The notes beneath the pieces are model-generated. The model was not told where the DNA came from and searched no databases. It saw nothing but the letters and a program-made list of their open reading frames with translations. Source: Planctomycetaceae bacterium (lineage in GTDB: Bacteria > Planctomycetota > Planctomycetia > Pirellulales > Pirellulaceae). Taken from it: a stretch of DNA of 64,000 nucleotides. How positions within the stretch are numbered: the first letter of the stretch is position 1; every line of letters starts with the position of its first letter. This document shows positions 8,313 through 17,127 of this stretch, piece after piece. A program made the position numbers and the translations under genes. The stretch lies in the NCBI GenBank assembly GCA_020638995.1, contig JACKHM010000006.1, positions 248,001 to 312,000 of the forward strand. Direction: 5' to 3'.

Positions 8313-9908
8313 GTGAACCTCCGTCGGTCAGACATCCGTTGTCTACTTTTGGCAGCTGTCGTGCTGTCGAATGCCGCGGCTACCGATTTGCGCGCACAGT
8401 GGCAGTTGCCGACAACGGCACCTTCCGCGCAAGCAACGCTCGCTCGGCAGGCATTGAACTTACAACCGGAGGTCTTCGAGCCCGCTCCGAACGCTTTCGC
8501 TTCTCCCTCGCCGAGTGATTTTCCCGCACTGCCACCCGATCCGTATGCCGCTGAACGAGACCCCTTGCCTCCGTTAGAGGAGGAATTGTGGCATCACGGC
8601 GGCTCGTACCTGTACGCGCCAGAGGGTGATCACTTGAATTGGCCACCGCCCGGCGCGGACGAACACTTCGATCACCTGCGTTTACCGGAAGATTGGATCG
8701 CCCCTCAACCGTGGACCGCCTATTCTGAATTTCTTGGTGCCGATCCCATCTTCCCGCGCGGCAAATGGTTCGGCGACAACGCGTACACTTGGGACCCGCG
8801 GTTCGTTGGCTACGGCGGCTACTCGTTATTCGCCTTCGCGTTCGAAGAGAATAACTTGCGTCAGGATGTAATTGGACATCAACTCCGCATCGATCTCGAT
8901 ATGCAATTGACTGGTACGGAAAGGTTTCACATTCAGATGCGACCGCTGGGCGAACGCAATACCGGCGGCTCCTACTACCAGTTCAGCAATCCTGACGGCT
9001 ATGTGGACAATTCGACGGCTGAGCCCCAACGCTACTGGTTTGAAGGCGAACTACATAGCATCTTCGGCGCGTACCTCGATCCCTTTGCTGTGACGGACTA
9101 CAACTTCGTCGTTGGCAAGTTTCCCTTTGCCCTGCATAATTTTCTGTTGATGAACGACGAGATACTTGGCGTCGTGCTGGCGAAAAACACGATCTACCTG
9201 GGGCCACTCAGTAATCTGAATGTGCAGTTGATCTACGGTGCTAACGACGTCGACGCTTATCCCAATGCCGACGGCACCTTGTATGGAGTCCATGCACAAG
9301 CCGACCATCGTGGTAATTTCTATGAGGCGACATACGCGTACGTTGCTCACGATTTTGACGCGTCGCGGGATTCACATTTTACTGCCCTTAGTGGGACCAC
9401 GTTCCTCGGTCCCTTTTCGCTGACGGGGCGCGCTCTGTTAAAGTACGGCGATCAGGGTGGACTTGGAAGCGGGCAATTGTTCACCGTCGAAAGCAATCGA
9501 GGACAGTATCTTCATCAAAATGCCTTCGGAATCGATGAGAGAGTGTACTACTGTAACGCGTTTTACAAAACCGCAGGTTGGAATCCGATCAGCGGTGGAA
9601 ACTTGAACCGGCTCCGCACCGCATTCGAGACCAATCCACTCGTCCGAATCTCCGTTGGATCTTTACCCGTGCGAAACTTGGGGATTGCTTTGGGTGTCCA
9701 ATTGTTCCGTCACCACCAGGACGAATCACTGATCCCAGAGATTGCATTTGAGTCGCCCGACGGCATCGCAGTTGCGGGTTTCGGACTGCGGTACCTTCGG
9801 AAGACTGGTTCTCGATCCGCATTCGAGGTGCTGGCAACATTCACGCTCTCGGATGACCCGAGATTTGACCGAGAGGGCGTCTTTACCTCCTACAACATTG
9901 ACTTTTAA
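8313..9908 (+). CDS. Putative outer-membrane beta-barrel protein paired with the hexaheme cytochrome
   Basis: The 531-residue protein starts with GTG 18 nt after the cytochrome stop. A signal peptide (LLLAAVVLSNAAATDLRAQ) is followed by a Pro-rich segment of about 100 residues. A long region follows of alternating hydrophobic/polar strands rich in Tyr, Phe, Gly and Asn (for example YNFVVGKFPFALHNF and LNVQLIYGANDVDAY). The chain ends in Phe (SYNIDF), as many outer-membrane barrels do. I recognise no named family. The strand-rich pattern, export signal and terminal Phe support an outer-membrane barrel. The tight coupling to a six-heme cytochrome suggests they act together, for example as a porin-cytochrome conduit. 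That role is inference. Confidence 0.75.
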   Translation: MNLRRSDIRCLLLAAVVLSNAAATDLRAQWQLPTTAPSAQATLARQALNLQPEVFEPAPNAFASPSPSDFPALPPDPYAAERDPLPPLEEELWHHGGSYLYAPEGDHLNWPPPGADEHFDHLRLPEDWIAPQPWTAYSEFLGADPIFPRGKWFGDNAYTWDPRFVGYGGYSLFAFAFEENNLRQDVIGHQLRIDLDMQLTGTERFHIQMRPLGERNTGGSYYQFSNPDGYVDNSTAEPQRYWFEGELHSIFGAYLDPFAVTDYNFVVGKFPFALHNFLLMNDEILGVVLAKNTIYLGPLSNLNVQLIYGANDVDAYPNADGTLYGVHAQADHRGNFYEATYAYVAHDFDASRDSHFTALSGTTFLGPFSLTGRALLKYGDQGGLGSGQLFTVESNRGQYLHQNAFGIDERVYYCNAFYKTAGWNPISGGNLNRLRTAFETNPLVRISVGSLPVRNLGIALGVQLFRHHQDESLIPEIAFESPDGIAVAGFGLRYLRKTGSRSAFEVLATFTLSDDPRFDREGVFTSYNIDF

Positions 9909-10303
9909 GCCCCAGCGAGTTGTGCTCCAGATTCCCAGGCACGTGCCCTCGCGGAGAATGAGAATATCCGCTAATCTTGAGGCAGTGATTGAAGCAATTC
10001 CGGCCAGATTCAGATTCTTTCTCGCTGGGCATTTTTGCCCACCGGTTCCTGAACAGCACCTGACGCGTTCGATCATGTTTTGCAAACTGCTATGGCAACC
10101 GCTGGTTGCCGGGCTAGCGCCTGTCGACTTGACAATAGCGATGGTTTGCATTGTTGTTCGTCCGCGATTCACACCCAGGTAAGGCTTATTCGAACCCTCC
10201 GAAAGCTCGATTTGCATCAAGTTCTCCGGAGCACCCCTTGTGGCGATTCCTGCGGAAGTCGTCTGTTCGAATGTTCCTTTCGCGAATGTCCAGGAAGCAA
10301 AAT
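9909..10303 (+). other. Long leader region upstream of the DEAD-box helicase, no gene seen
   Basis: About 395 bases precede the chosen helicase start. Short frames here lack good ribosome-binding sites and I do not accept them as genes. The length would suit a long 5' leader, as known for cold-regulated DEAD-box helicase mRNAs in other bacteria. I see no named riboswitch or clear hairpin, so regulation here is only a possibility. Confidence 0.4.
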
Positions 10304-12151
10304 ATGTCCCCCTCAGAGATCGAAGTTCCGTCCGAAGAACTCAACGTCGAACTACAGTCCGTCGAGACCGAAGCGTCTGAAACCTCGCCCGAGAACGGGT
10401 TCCGTCCGCTCGGACTGAGTGAAAACCTGCTTGCGACAGTTGAACGCTCGGGCTATTCCGAACCGACGCCAATTCAGGCTCAGACTATTCCTTTACTGCT
10501 GCAAGGCCGGGATGTTCTCGGCCAAGCTCAAACGGGCACGGGGAAAACTGCGGCCTTCGCTTTACCGTTGCTTGATCGAATCGACCTGTTCAAAAAGCAA
10601 ACTCAGGTTCTAGTGCTCGCCCCGACGAGGGAACTGGCGATCCAAGTCGCCGAGGCATTCGAGAAATACGCCGGCAAGATGCGAGGATTGCGCGTCGTAC
10701 CGATTTATGGCGGACAAGATTATCAACTTCAGTTTCGGCAATTAGATCGGGGTGTGCATGTGGTCGTCGGTACACCGGGCCGAGTGATGGATCACATGCG
10801 CCGCGGCTCCCTGAATCTGGATGATCTCCAGTGCCTGGTGCTCGACGAAGCCGACGAGATGCTGCGGATGGGCTTTGCGGATGACGTCGAGTGGGTGCTC
10901 ACGCAGGCGCCTGCAAAGCGGCAGATGGCACTATTCTCGGCAACTATGCCGCGGCCTATTCGTCAGATTGCTCAAAAGCACTTAAAGGATCCTGTTGAGA
11001 TCACGATCGCACAAAAGACGGCGACTGCCGACACGATCAACCAACGCTACATCGTCGCTTCGCCACACCAAAAGCAAGCCGCGCTGGCACGTATCCTGGA
11101 GGCTGAACCCACGGATGGCGTGTTGGTGTTCGTGAAAACACGAGCGACTACAGAGCCGCTTGCCGAGTTCCTTGCGCAAAATGGCCTAAAAACGGCTGCT
11201 TTAAACGGTGACATCGCGCAAAAGCAGCGTGAAAAGATTGTGGATGGCCTGAAAGCAGGCAAGGTTGACGTGATCGTTGCAACGGATGTCGCCGCGCGCG
11301 GATTGGACGTGCAACGTATTAGTCATGTTATTAACTACGATTTGCCGTTTGATAGCGAAGCGTACATACACCGGATTGGACGAACGGGACGAGCGGGACG
11401 GAGCGGCGAAGCCATCCTGTTCGTGCATCCACGCGAACGGCGATTGTTGAAGCGACTGGAGCAGGCAACGCGGCAATCGATCGAGCCCATGGACCTGCCA
11501 TCGAATCGTACCATCAACAAACAGCGAGTGGCTCGTTTCCACGAGCGAATTACGCAAGGTTTGGCACACAAAGAGATCGATACCTTTCTGGCAATCGTCG
11601 ATCACTATCAGCGCGAGCACCCTGATGTTGCCTTGGAGCAGATCGCTGCCTCCCTGGCTTTACTCGCTAACGAAGAGACTCCCTTGCTTGTCAAGGACGA
11701 ACTGAAACAAGCCACCTTTGGTACTGACTCGCATCCAGAATCGGGCGATAGCCGCACCGGAGCAAAGAAACGCGATTTTCAAAGTGATCGTCGTGGTGGT
11801 TCTCGACGCTGCGATGCTGGTATGCAGACATTCCGTATCGAAGTTGGTCGCAACCACCAGGTACAACCGGGCAACATTGTCGGCGCGATTGCAAATGAAG
11901 CGGGAGTCAGTAGCGAATCGATCGGCAAGATCAAGATCTTCGATCACTTTAGTACGATCGATCTGCCCGACACCCTGCCGCGCCATCTACTCGATGCTAT
12001 CGATAGCATTGTGATCGGTGGTCGCAAACTACGCCTCTCCCGCATGGAAGAGTCCAGACCTCGCCCCGCACGACTCCAGGAAGGCAAACGCCCTTTCAAT
12101 AAGCCGAAGGGAAAGCCTAAGTTCCGCAAGAAGCAATCTTCGGATCGATAA
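10304..12151 (+). CDS. deaD: ATP-dependent DEAD-box RNA helicase (DeaD/CsdA type)
   Basis: The ATG at 10304 (615 residues, MSPSEIEVPSEE) has an AGGAAG ribosome-binding site six to seven bases upstream, so longer frames from 10151 are rejected. Motifs appear in order: Q motif (EPTPIQ), Walker A AQTGTGKT at 75-82, PTREL at 108-112, TPGR at 157-160, DEAD at 181-184, SAT at 212-214 and HRIGRTGRAG at 356-365. A DbpA-type RNA-binding domain follows at about 507-580 (RIEVGRNHQVQPGNIVGAI), then a Lys/Arg-rich tail. Family knowledge: these cytoplasmic helicases unwind short RNA duplexes in ribosome assembly and mRNA decay, often in the cold. The domain order matches CsdA/DeaD rather than RhlE. Confidence 0.96.
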   Translation: MSPSEIEVPSEELNVELQSVETEASETSPENGFRPLGLSENLLATVERSGYSEPTPIQAQTIPLLLQGRDVLGQAQTGTGKTAAFALPLLDRIDLFKKQTQVLVLAPTRELAIQVAEAFEKYAGKMRGLRVVPIYGGQDYQLQFRQLDRGVHVVVGTPGRVMDHMRRGSLNLDDLQCLVLDEADEMLRMGFADDVEWVLTQAPAKRQMALFSATMPRPIRQIAQKHLKDPVEITIAQKTATADTINQRYIVASPHQKQAALARILEAEPTDGVLVFVKTRATTEPLAEFLAQNGLKTAALNGDIAQKQREKIVDGLKAGKVDVIVATDVAARGLDVQRISHVINYDLPFDSEAYIHRIGRTGRAGRSGEAILFVHPRERRLLKRLEQATRQSIEPMDLPSNRTINKQRVARFHERITQGLAHKEIDTFLAIVDHYQREHPDVALEQIAASLALLANEETPLLVKDELKQATFGTDSHPESGDSRTGAKKRDFQSDRRGGSRRCDAGMQTFRIEVGRNHQVQPGNIVGAIANEAGVSSESIGKIKIFDHFSTIDLPDTLPRHLLDAIDSIVIGGRKLRLSRMEESRPRPARLQEGKRPFNKPKGKPKFRKKQSSDR

Positions 12152-12250
12152 AACGGGGAGGTTGCGACAATCTCTGGCACCGGCTTCGCAAGTCGCTAAT
12201 GTGTTGAGAAACTCTATCCCGAGTTCACGACGGCGAAGCCGAGCGGCGAT

Positions 12251-13315
12251 TTACGGCAAAGAATTTCTTGCGAGAACGAGTTCTGACGTCTTGCGAGAAA
12301 CTTCCTCGCGTTCGTGTTCCGCCTCGGAGATCACTTGTCGAACTTCGCGGCGCGATGTCCAGTAGTAGACAACGCCTACCGCGGCGATCGCGATCGTGAC
12401 GATTCTGTAAGCCAGCGCCACCAGGACACCAATGACTTCACCTGGCCCATTTGCTGGCACGTAGACATAAAGCTTTTCCATCGCGAATTCAAATGTCCCA
12501 AGCCCACCTGGCATAAACGGAATAGCTCCGGCAACATTGCTTAGGGGCACGATAATCATGTGTTCGCCAAGCGTTGGAGTTTGGCCAAACAAGCCTCTTG
12601 CGATCAGGAATATTGAAACAGCAAGCATCACGTGGACGACCATGCTCATCGCCAGGATAAGGCTCATGACGTCGTACCTGTTTCGAAACATGCGAACCGA
12701 TTCAATCACGCGTCCAATGGTATGCCCGACTTTAGGAAGTCCGGTGACAAACTCGGAAAGGCTGCCACGAGTGAAGCCAGGCACAAGTACCATCATGATG
12801 CACACAGCGCCAAAGGCTGTTGCGAGGAGTGTCGCATTGCAGATCGCAGCGAGTGCGGTAGTGGACTTGGAAATACCGCCGAGCAGGATAGCCCCGCTCG
12901 TGACTAACAGCAACGCGTAGAGTCCGATCATGCGATCGACCAGCACGGTCGCGACTGCCTCAGCACGACGTTTTGATTGTTCACGCGCGATGAAAACCGC
13001 CTTAAATACGTCACCGCCGACGCTGCCGACGCCGACGAAGTTTAAGAGGAATCCAAGGAAACCCAAACGAAACGCATCGCTTAGCCGAAAAGGGATATGC
13101 AATGTTCGCACCAACAGATACCAACGGACGAACGTGAGGCAGACTGCCAGCATAGCCATCGCAAATGCTAGTCCAAGCGTCACCCAGTCTTTTTCGCGGT
13201 CGCGAAGGTGCTGCAAATCTTGAGGATTAACCGAGGCGAGCAACCACAAAATGATTGCCAGCGGCAGGAGGACTTTCAGCAGCGTGATGATCGTCTTCTT
13301 CAACTCGGCCTCCAC
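12251..13315 (-). CDS. UPF0104 / lysylphosphatidylglycerol synthetase-type transmembrane protein
   Basis: The 354-residue protein has about eight hydrophobic segments beginning with TLLKVLLPLAIILWLLASV. It carries the conserved core of this family: LGFLLNFVGVGSVGGDVFKAVFI and, later, PFMPGGLGTFEFAMEKL. These features match the flippase-like membrane domain (UPF0104, COG0392) found alone or fused to lipid aminoacylation enzymes. Here the catalytic soluble domain is absent, so it is probably a lipid-handling membrane protein with no known substrate. It converges with the helicase gene across about 100 bases and lies downstream of ridA on the same strand with a 110-base gap. Confidence 0.88.
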   Translation of the reverse strand: MEAELKKTIITLLKVLLPLAIILWLLASVNPQDLQHLRDREKDWVTLGLAFAMAMLAVCLTFVRWYLLVRTLHIPFRLSDAFRLGFLGFLLNFVGVGSVGGDVFKAVFIAREQSKRRAEAVATVLVDRMIGLYALLLVTSGAILLGGISKSTTALAAICNATLLATAFGAVCIMMVLVPGFTRGSLSEFVTGLPKVGHTIGRVIESVRMFRNRYDVMSLILAMSMVVHVMLAVSIFLIARGLFGQTPTLGEHMIIVPLSNVAGAIPFMPGGLGTFEFAMEKLYVYVPANGPGEVIGVLVALAYRIVTIAIAAVGVVYYWTSRREVRQVISEAEHEREEVSRKTSELVLARNSLP

Positions 13316-13425
13316 GGGCGCTCAGAGATAATCGCCAAAAGAGACTGAGATACCTCACACCTTGGGTTAGAGCAAGGTGAGATTGCGAGAGTCGATGCTG
13401 CTAGCGACCCGATCCGCGTCGAATG

Positions 13426-13887
13426 TTACTCGATTTCAAAGATCGCTTCGATTTCGACAGTGATGTTTCCCGGCAACGATCCCATGCCAACAGCGCTTCG
13501 TGCGGCAATGCCATTCTCATCTCCAAAGACTTGCGCCATCAGTTCGCTATATCCATTAATGACCGCAGGGTGTTGCTGGAAATCTGCCACGCAATTCACC
13601 ATCCCCAGCGACTTGACGACTCGCTTAACTCGGTCGAGGCTACCCAAGTTGGCCTTGAGCGTCGCTAGAATTGCCAAACCCGTTTGGCGCGCGGCCTCGT
13701 AGCCTGCCTGTTGATCGACTTCTTGACCGACACGACCACTTAACAAGGTGCCGTCAGACTTTAGCGGTCCGTGCCCTGAAACGTAGGCCATATTGCCGGC
13801 AATCACGACTGGTTTATAGACACCCTGGGGCTTGGGGGCTGGAGGTAAATCGAGCCCTAACTCTTCAATGCGTTTGTCCGCGCTCAT
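13426..13887 (-). CDS. ridA: RidA/YjgF-family protein
   Basis: The 153-residue protein has the RidA fold pattern: VYKPVVIAGNMAYVSGHGPLKSDGTLLSGRVG near the start, then a central helix (AARQTGLAILATLKANLGSLD), and the C-terminal ARSAVGMGSLPGNITVEIEAIFE, which holds the conserved Arg that binds the imine/enamine carboxylate in active RidA enzymes. It is longer than the E. coli protein (about 128) because of a 20-residue N-terminal extension, typical of the YjgH/Rid-like subgroup. Expected activity is hydrolysis of reactive 2-aminoacrylate-type imines in the cytoplasm; subgroup members can differ. Confidence 0.9.
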   Translation of the reverse strand: MSADKRIEELGLDLPPAPKPQGVYKPVVIAGNMAYVSGHGPLKSDGTLLSGRVGQEVDQQAGYEAARQTGLAILATLKANLGSLDRVKRVVKSLGMVNCVADFQQHPAVINGYSELMAQVFGDENGIAARSAVGMGSLPGNITVEIEAIFEIE

Positions 13888-13979
13888 GATCCGTTTCTTC
13901 TTGATGAGGGGTTTTTAGTAAGAGTTCAATGGTACCGGACAGAGTATATGCGATCTGAAGCACGCACGAAACGAGGTGA

Positions 13980-14630
13980 CTATAACCGCAGCATCTCTCG
14001 CAACGAGTGGGCCACTGTATCGGCATCTTGGACGAGCCAAAACGTAACTGAACCGATCATCAGCAGGGCGAAAAACACGAGACTGAACCCGTATGGATTT
14101 CGAACCGATTGCACTTGTCGCAATGACGTGGAAAGGGTTTTCTCCAGCCGGTGCCAACCGTCGTAGCTCTGATGTGGGCCCGCTGCAATCAGTTGAACAT
14201 TTCGCATACCGGGTGAAGCCTCAACGTGCAACTGCACCCCAAGGTTTGGAATGATCAAGCACTCACCAGCCCAGCGAGATTCGCGATCGAGATCGTTCAC
14301 CAATTCTGCTAACATGGGTCGGACTTGATCAGGCCGAATGTTATAAATCACCAATCGCGGCCGCATCAGCAACACGAATAATGTTAAACACATTGCGTAG
14401 AACGCAAGTAGCAAGGCCCAAACGAACACGCCGAGTCTCAGTATCGTCGCCTCGGGGACGAACAACTCCATCGGTCCAACGACGACAAATCCCGAAATAG
14501 CAACACCAAGGGCAGCCGCGTCCCGGGCTCCGTTGGTGACCAACGGGCGACGTGAAAGGTTGATCACACCCAACAAGAGCAGGTAAACGGAGAGGGGTGA
14601 CAACGCGATGCAAAGATGGAGTGGGTCCAT
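13980..14630 (-). CDS. Hypothetical membrane protein, three to four TM segments
   Basis: I chose the ATG at 14630 (216 residues, MDPLHLCIALSPLSVYLLLL) because it places a hydrophobic segment at the N-terminus; the frame extends to 14798 with an unlikely Arg/Pro/Cys-rich head. Two or three helices occupy the first 100 residues, a soluble stretch follows (about 100-180) containing RPRLVIYNIRPDQVRPMLAEL and LIIPNLGVQLHVEASPG, and one helix lies near the end (FSLVFFALLMIGSVTFWLV). I recognise no family. The soluble part faces one side of the inner membrane, and its alternating strands look like a small alpha/beta domain. The neighbours give no functional hint. Confidence 0.65.
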   Translation of the reverse strand: MDPLHLCIALSPLSVYLLLLGVINLSRRPLVTNGARDAAALGVAISGFVVVGPMELFVPEATILRLGVFVWALLLAFYAMCLTLFVLLMRPRLVIYNIRPDQVRPMLAELVNDLDRESRWAGECLIIPNLGVQLHVEASPGMRNVQLIAAGPHQSYDGWHRLEKTLSTSLRQVQSVRNPYGFSLVFFALLMIGSVTFWLVQDADTVAHSLREMLRL

Positions 14631-14871
14631 GAATGGTGGTGATGCCCTTGGCGGGCAAGTCCTCGGCGCAACTATTTCACGCCAGCAAAGCGGCTGACGA
14701 GGTCGGTTTATCTTAAGTTTGCAGCGCATTGTGGTCAACGGAATCGGAAGCAGGCCGCGACCTGCCGCGTGTATCTCAATGTCGCCGAGTTGACCCACGA
14801 TTCGCGGCCAACTACGTTGTTCTCTGATCTAGGAATGAGTTTAACAGCCATCGTGTGAGGAGTTTTCTGCT

Positions 14872-16809
14872 ATGCGTGTTTTGATGCGACTTGTGTCTCT
14901 GTCGGTATTGCTCCTCGTGAGCAACTTGTGCCAGGCGAAAGTGCCTTTGAACGGATTGACCGACGCCGAACAGAGGAGTGGTTGGGAACTCGCTTTCGAC
15001 GGCAATACCACCAAAGGCTGGCGCAATTACAAGAAGGATAAAGTGAGTGACGGCTGGGTGGTCAAAGATGGATCGCTTACACGCGCTAATAAGGGTGCCG
15101 GGGACATCATCACGGAGAAGAAGTACAAGTTCTTTGAAATTTCTCTGGAATACAACATCTCACAAGGTGGCAACAGTGGGCTTATGTTTCATGTCGTCGA
15201 GACGGACGGGCCACCTTGGCGCACTGGGCCCGAAGTACAAATCCAAGACAACGTAGATGGTCACGATCCGCAGAAGGCAGGATGGCTGTATCAGCTCTAC
15301 AAGCCGGTAAAGCCGGCATGGGCGAAGAACTTCGAGGATCTTGCTGGAATCTCGACGCCGGATGAAACGGATGCGACGCGGCCGGCAGGTGAATGGAACA
15401 ACCTCTATCTTCGCATTGCACCGAAACAATGCGAAGTCGCGATGAACGGCGTCAGCTATTTCAAGTTCAATTTGGGTGATGATCAGTGGGATAAAATTGT
15501 CGAATCTAGCAAATTTGCAAGATTTGAAAACTTCGGCAAGGCGGGAGAAGGTCACATTTGCCTTCAGGATCACGGGAATTTGGTTTCTTTCAGGAACATA
15601 AAAATACGCGAGCTATCGGACGAGGGACTGCCTCCAGAACCTAAGGACGAAAAACTGGCCCTGCGGGGATCTCTCGCTTACCCAAATCTCAAGTGGGATG
15701 GATTTGAGGGTGTCGATGACCAAGGCAAAATCCGCGAATTGCGTCCGATGGAACTGACTCACGCAAATGATGGCAGCGGGCGCGTCTTCGTGGCAACGCA
15801 ACGTGGCGTGATTCACGTATTCAAGAACGATCCAAGCGTCGAAAAGACGCAAATATTTCTCGACTTAACCGAGAAGGTTCATGACTGGAAGAGTCCCGGA
15901 TCGAATGAGGAAGGCTTGCTCGGATTGGCGTTTCATCCGGCCTATAAGACGAACGGCGAGTTCTTTGTGTACTACACATCGTCGGATATCGAATCTCGCA
16001 CTTCGATCGTATCACGTTTTCGTGTCTCCAAAGACGACGTGAATCGGGCCGATCCGACTAGTGAAGAAATCATCATGAAGATTGGCCAGCCGTTCGCCAA
16101 TCACAACGGTGGTTCGATTCTCTTCGGGAAAGATGGGTATCTGTACGTTGCACTCGGCGACGGCGGCGGACGTAACGATCCGTTTCGCAACGGTCAAAAC
16201 CTTGGCGAGTGGATGGGTTCGCTGTTGCGAATCGACATCGACAAAAAAGACGCGGGGAAGAACTACTCCGTTCCTGCGGACAATCCATTTGTCAAACGTG
16301 AGGGAGCCAAGCCCGAGATCTTTGCCTACGGCTTCCGCAACCCTTGGCGGATTTCCTGCGATCCGGAGACCGGCACCATTTGGGTCAGCGACGTCGGCCA
16401 AGACTTATGGGAGGAGATCGACATCGTGAAGGCCGGCGGCAACTACGGTTGGAGCTCCCGCGAGTCGACTCATGCCTTCGGCAACATCGACGCCGCTCAG
16501 ACGGACGAGTTGATCGAACCGATTTGGGAATACGATCACCAGATTGGAAAATCGATCACGGGCGGTCATGTCTATCGCAGTTCGAGACTGCCAGAACTAC
16601 AGGGAGCGTACTTGTACGCGGACTATGTGACGGGCCGCGTCTGGGCGTTGCAGTACGACGTACCAACGGGAAAGGTTGTAAACAACTCGAGCATCGCCTC
16701 ATCCGGTATCCCGGTTGTAGCCTTCGGACAAGACGATCAAGGCGAAGTCTATTACATGATCGGCAGCGTCAATGGACAAAGCATCTTCAGGTTCGAGCGG
16801 TCGGAGTAG
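14872..16809 (+). CDS. Secreted DUF1080 (3-keto-disaccharide hydrolase-like) plus glucose/sorbosone dehydrogenase propeller
   Basis: The 645-residue protein has a signal peptide (MRVLMRLVSLSVLLLVSNLCQA). Residues about 28-250 form a DUF1080 domain (GWELAFDGNTTKGWRNY, FEISLEYNISQGGNSGLMF), a jelly-roll found in sugar-binding or 3-keto-glycoside-cleaving proteins. Residues about 270-640 form a glucose/sorbosone dehydrogenase (GSDH) propeller with LAFHPAYKTNGEFFVYY, FANHNGGSILFG and YLYVALGDGGGRNDPF. Family knowledge: GSDH domains of this type bind PQQ and oxidise aldoses; DUF1080 acts on sugars. The fusion suggests a periplasmic or surface sugar oxidation or degradation step. It converges with the tRNA gene, sharing the terminator at 16850-16889. 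Confidence 0.9.
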   Translation: MRVLMRLVSLSVLLLVSNLCQAKVPLNGLTDAEQRSGWELAFDGNTTKGWRNYKKDKVSDGWVVKDGSLTRANKGAGDIITEKKYKFFEISLEYNISQGGNSGLMFHVVETDGPPWRTGPEVQIQDNVDGHDPQKAGWLYQLYKPVKPAWAKNFEDLAGISTPDETDATRPAGEWNNLYLRIAPKQCEVAMNGVSYFKFNLGDDQWDKIVESSKFARFENFGKAGEGHICLQDHGNLVSFRNIKIRELSDEGLPPEPKDEKLALRGSLAYPNLKWDGFEGVDDQGKIRELRPMELTHANDGSGRVFVATQRGVIHVFKNDPSVEKTQIFLDLTEKVHDWKSPGSNEEGLLGLAFHPAYKTNGEFFVYYTSSDIESRTSIVSRFRVSKDDVNRADPTSEEIIMKIGQPFANHNGGSILFGKDGYLYVALGDGGGRNDPFRNGQNLGEWMGSLLRIDIDKKDAGKNYSVPADNPFVKREGAKPEIFAYGFRNPWRISCDPETGTIWVSDVGQDLWEEIDIVKAGGNYGWSSRESTHAFGNIDAAQTDELIEPIWEYDHQIGKSITGGHVYRSSRLPELQGAYLYADYVTGRVWALQYDVPTGKVVNNSSIASSGIPVVAFGQDDQGEVYYMIGSVNGQSIFRFERSE

Positions 16810-16849
16810 CGCGTTCGACTCGGCATAGATTAATGAGGTTTTGGAAAGC

Positions 16850-16889
16850 AAAAAAGGGTTGCTGCGATCAAACTGCAGCAACCCTTTTT
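16850..16889. terminator. Bidirectional intrinsic terminator between the DUF1080-GSDH gene and tRNA-Val
   Basis: A near-perfect inverted repeat forms a stem GGGTTGCTGC / GCAGCAACCC around a nine-base loop, flanked by six A on the left and five T on the right. It therefore works as a T-tailed hairpin on both strands: for the plus-strand gene ending at 16809 and for the minus-strand tRNA whose 3' end is at 16894. Confidence 0.85.
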
Positions 16890-16893
16890 GATG

Positions 16894-16967
16894 TGGGCGG
16901 TATTGGACTCGAACCAACGACCTCCGCGGTGTGAGCACGGCGCTCTAACCAGCTGAGCTAACCGCCC
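16894..16967 (-). tRNA. tRNA-Val, anticodon CAC
   Basis: The reverse complement folds as a full cloverleaf of 74 bases: acceptor GGGCGGT/ACCGCCC, D-arm GCTC/GAGC, anticodon stem CCGTG/CGCGG with loop CTCACAC (anticodon CAC), and T-arm GTTGG/CCAAT with TTCGAGT. The discriminator is A and no CCA is encoded, so CCA must be added after transcription. It reads GUG valine codons. The gene is transcribed toward the shared terminator at 16850-16889. Confidence 0.95.
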
Positions 16968-17127
16968 AATTCGAGCGATCGACTGAACGCTCATTAACTC
17001 CTAACTCTAGCTTATCGTTTGTAGGGTGAACAGAAGCCTGAATAGGCGTGCGGCGAATACAAGGCACATTGACCGAAACGTGCTATAGCATCTTGGGTGG
17101 CTTAGAACGAATCCAAACTGCTACGCT

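Noticed and set aside
9726..10220. Minus- and plus-strand frames in the helicase leader (about 146-164 residues)
   Set aside because: No ribosome-binding site, no domain pattern and heavy overlap with the barrel gene's end; they look like chance frames.
12152..12250. Possible terminator between the helicase and the UPF0104 gene
   Set aside because: No stem with a T-run on either strand could be found between the convergent genes.
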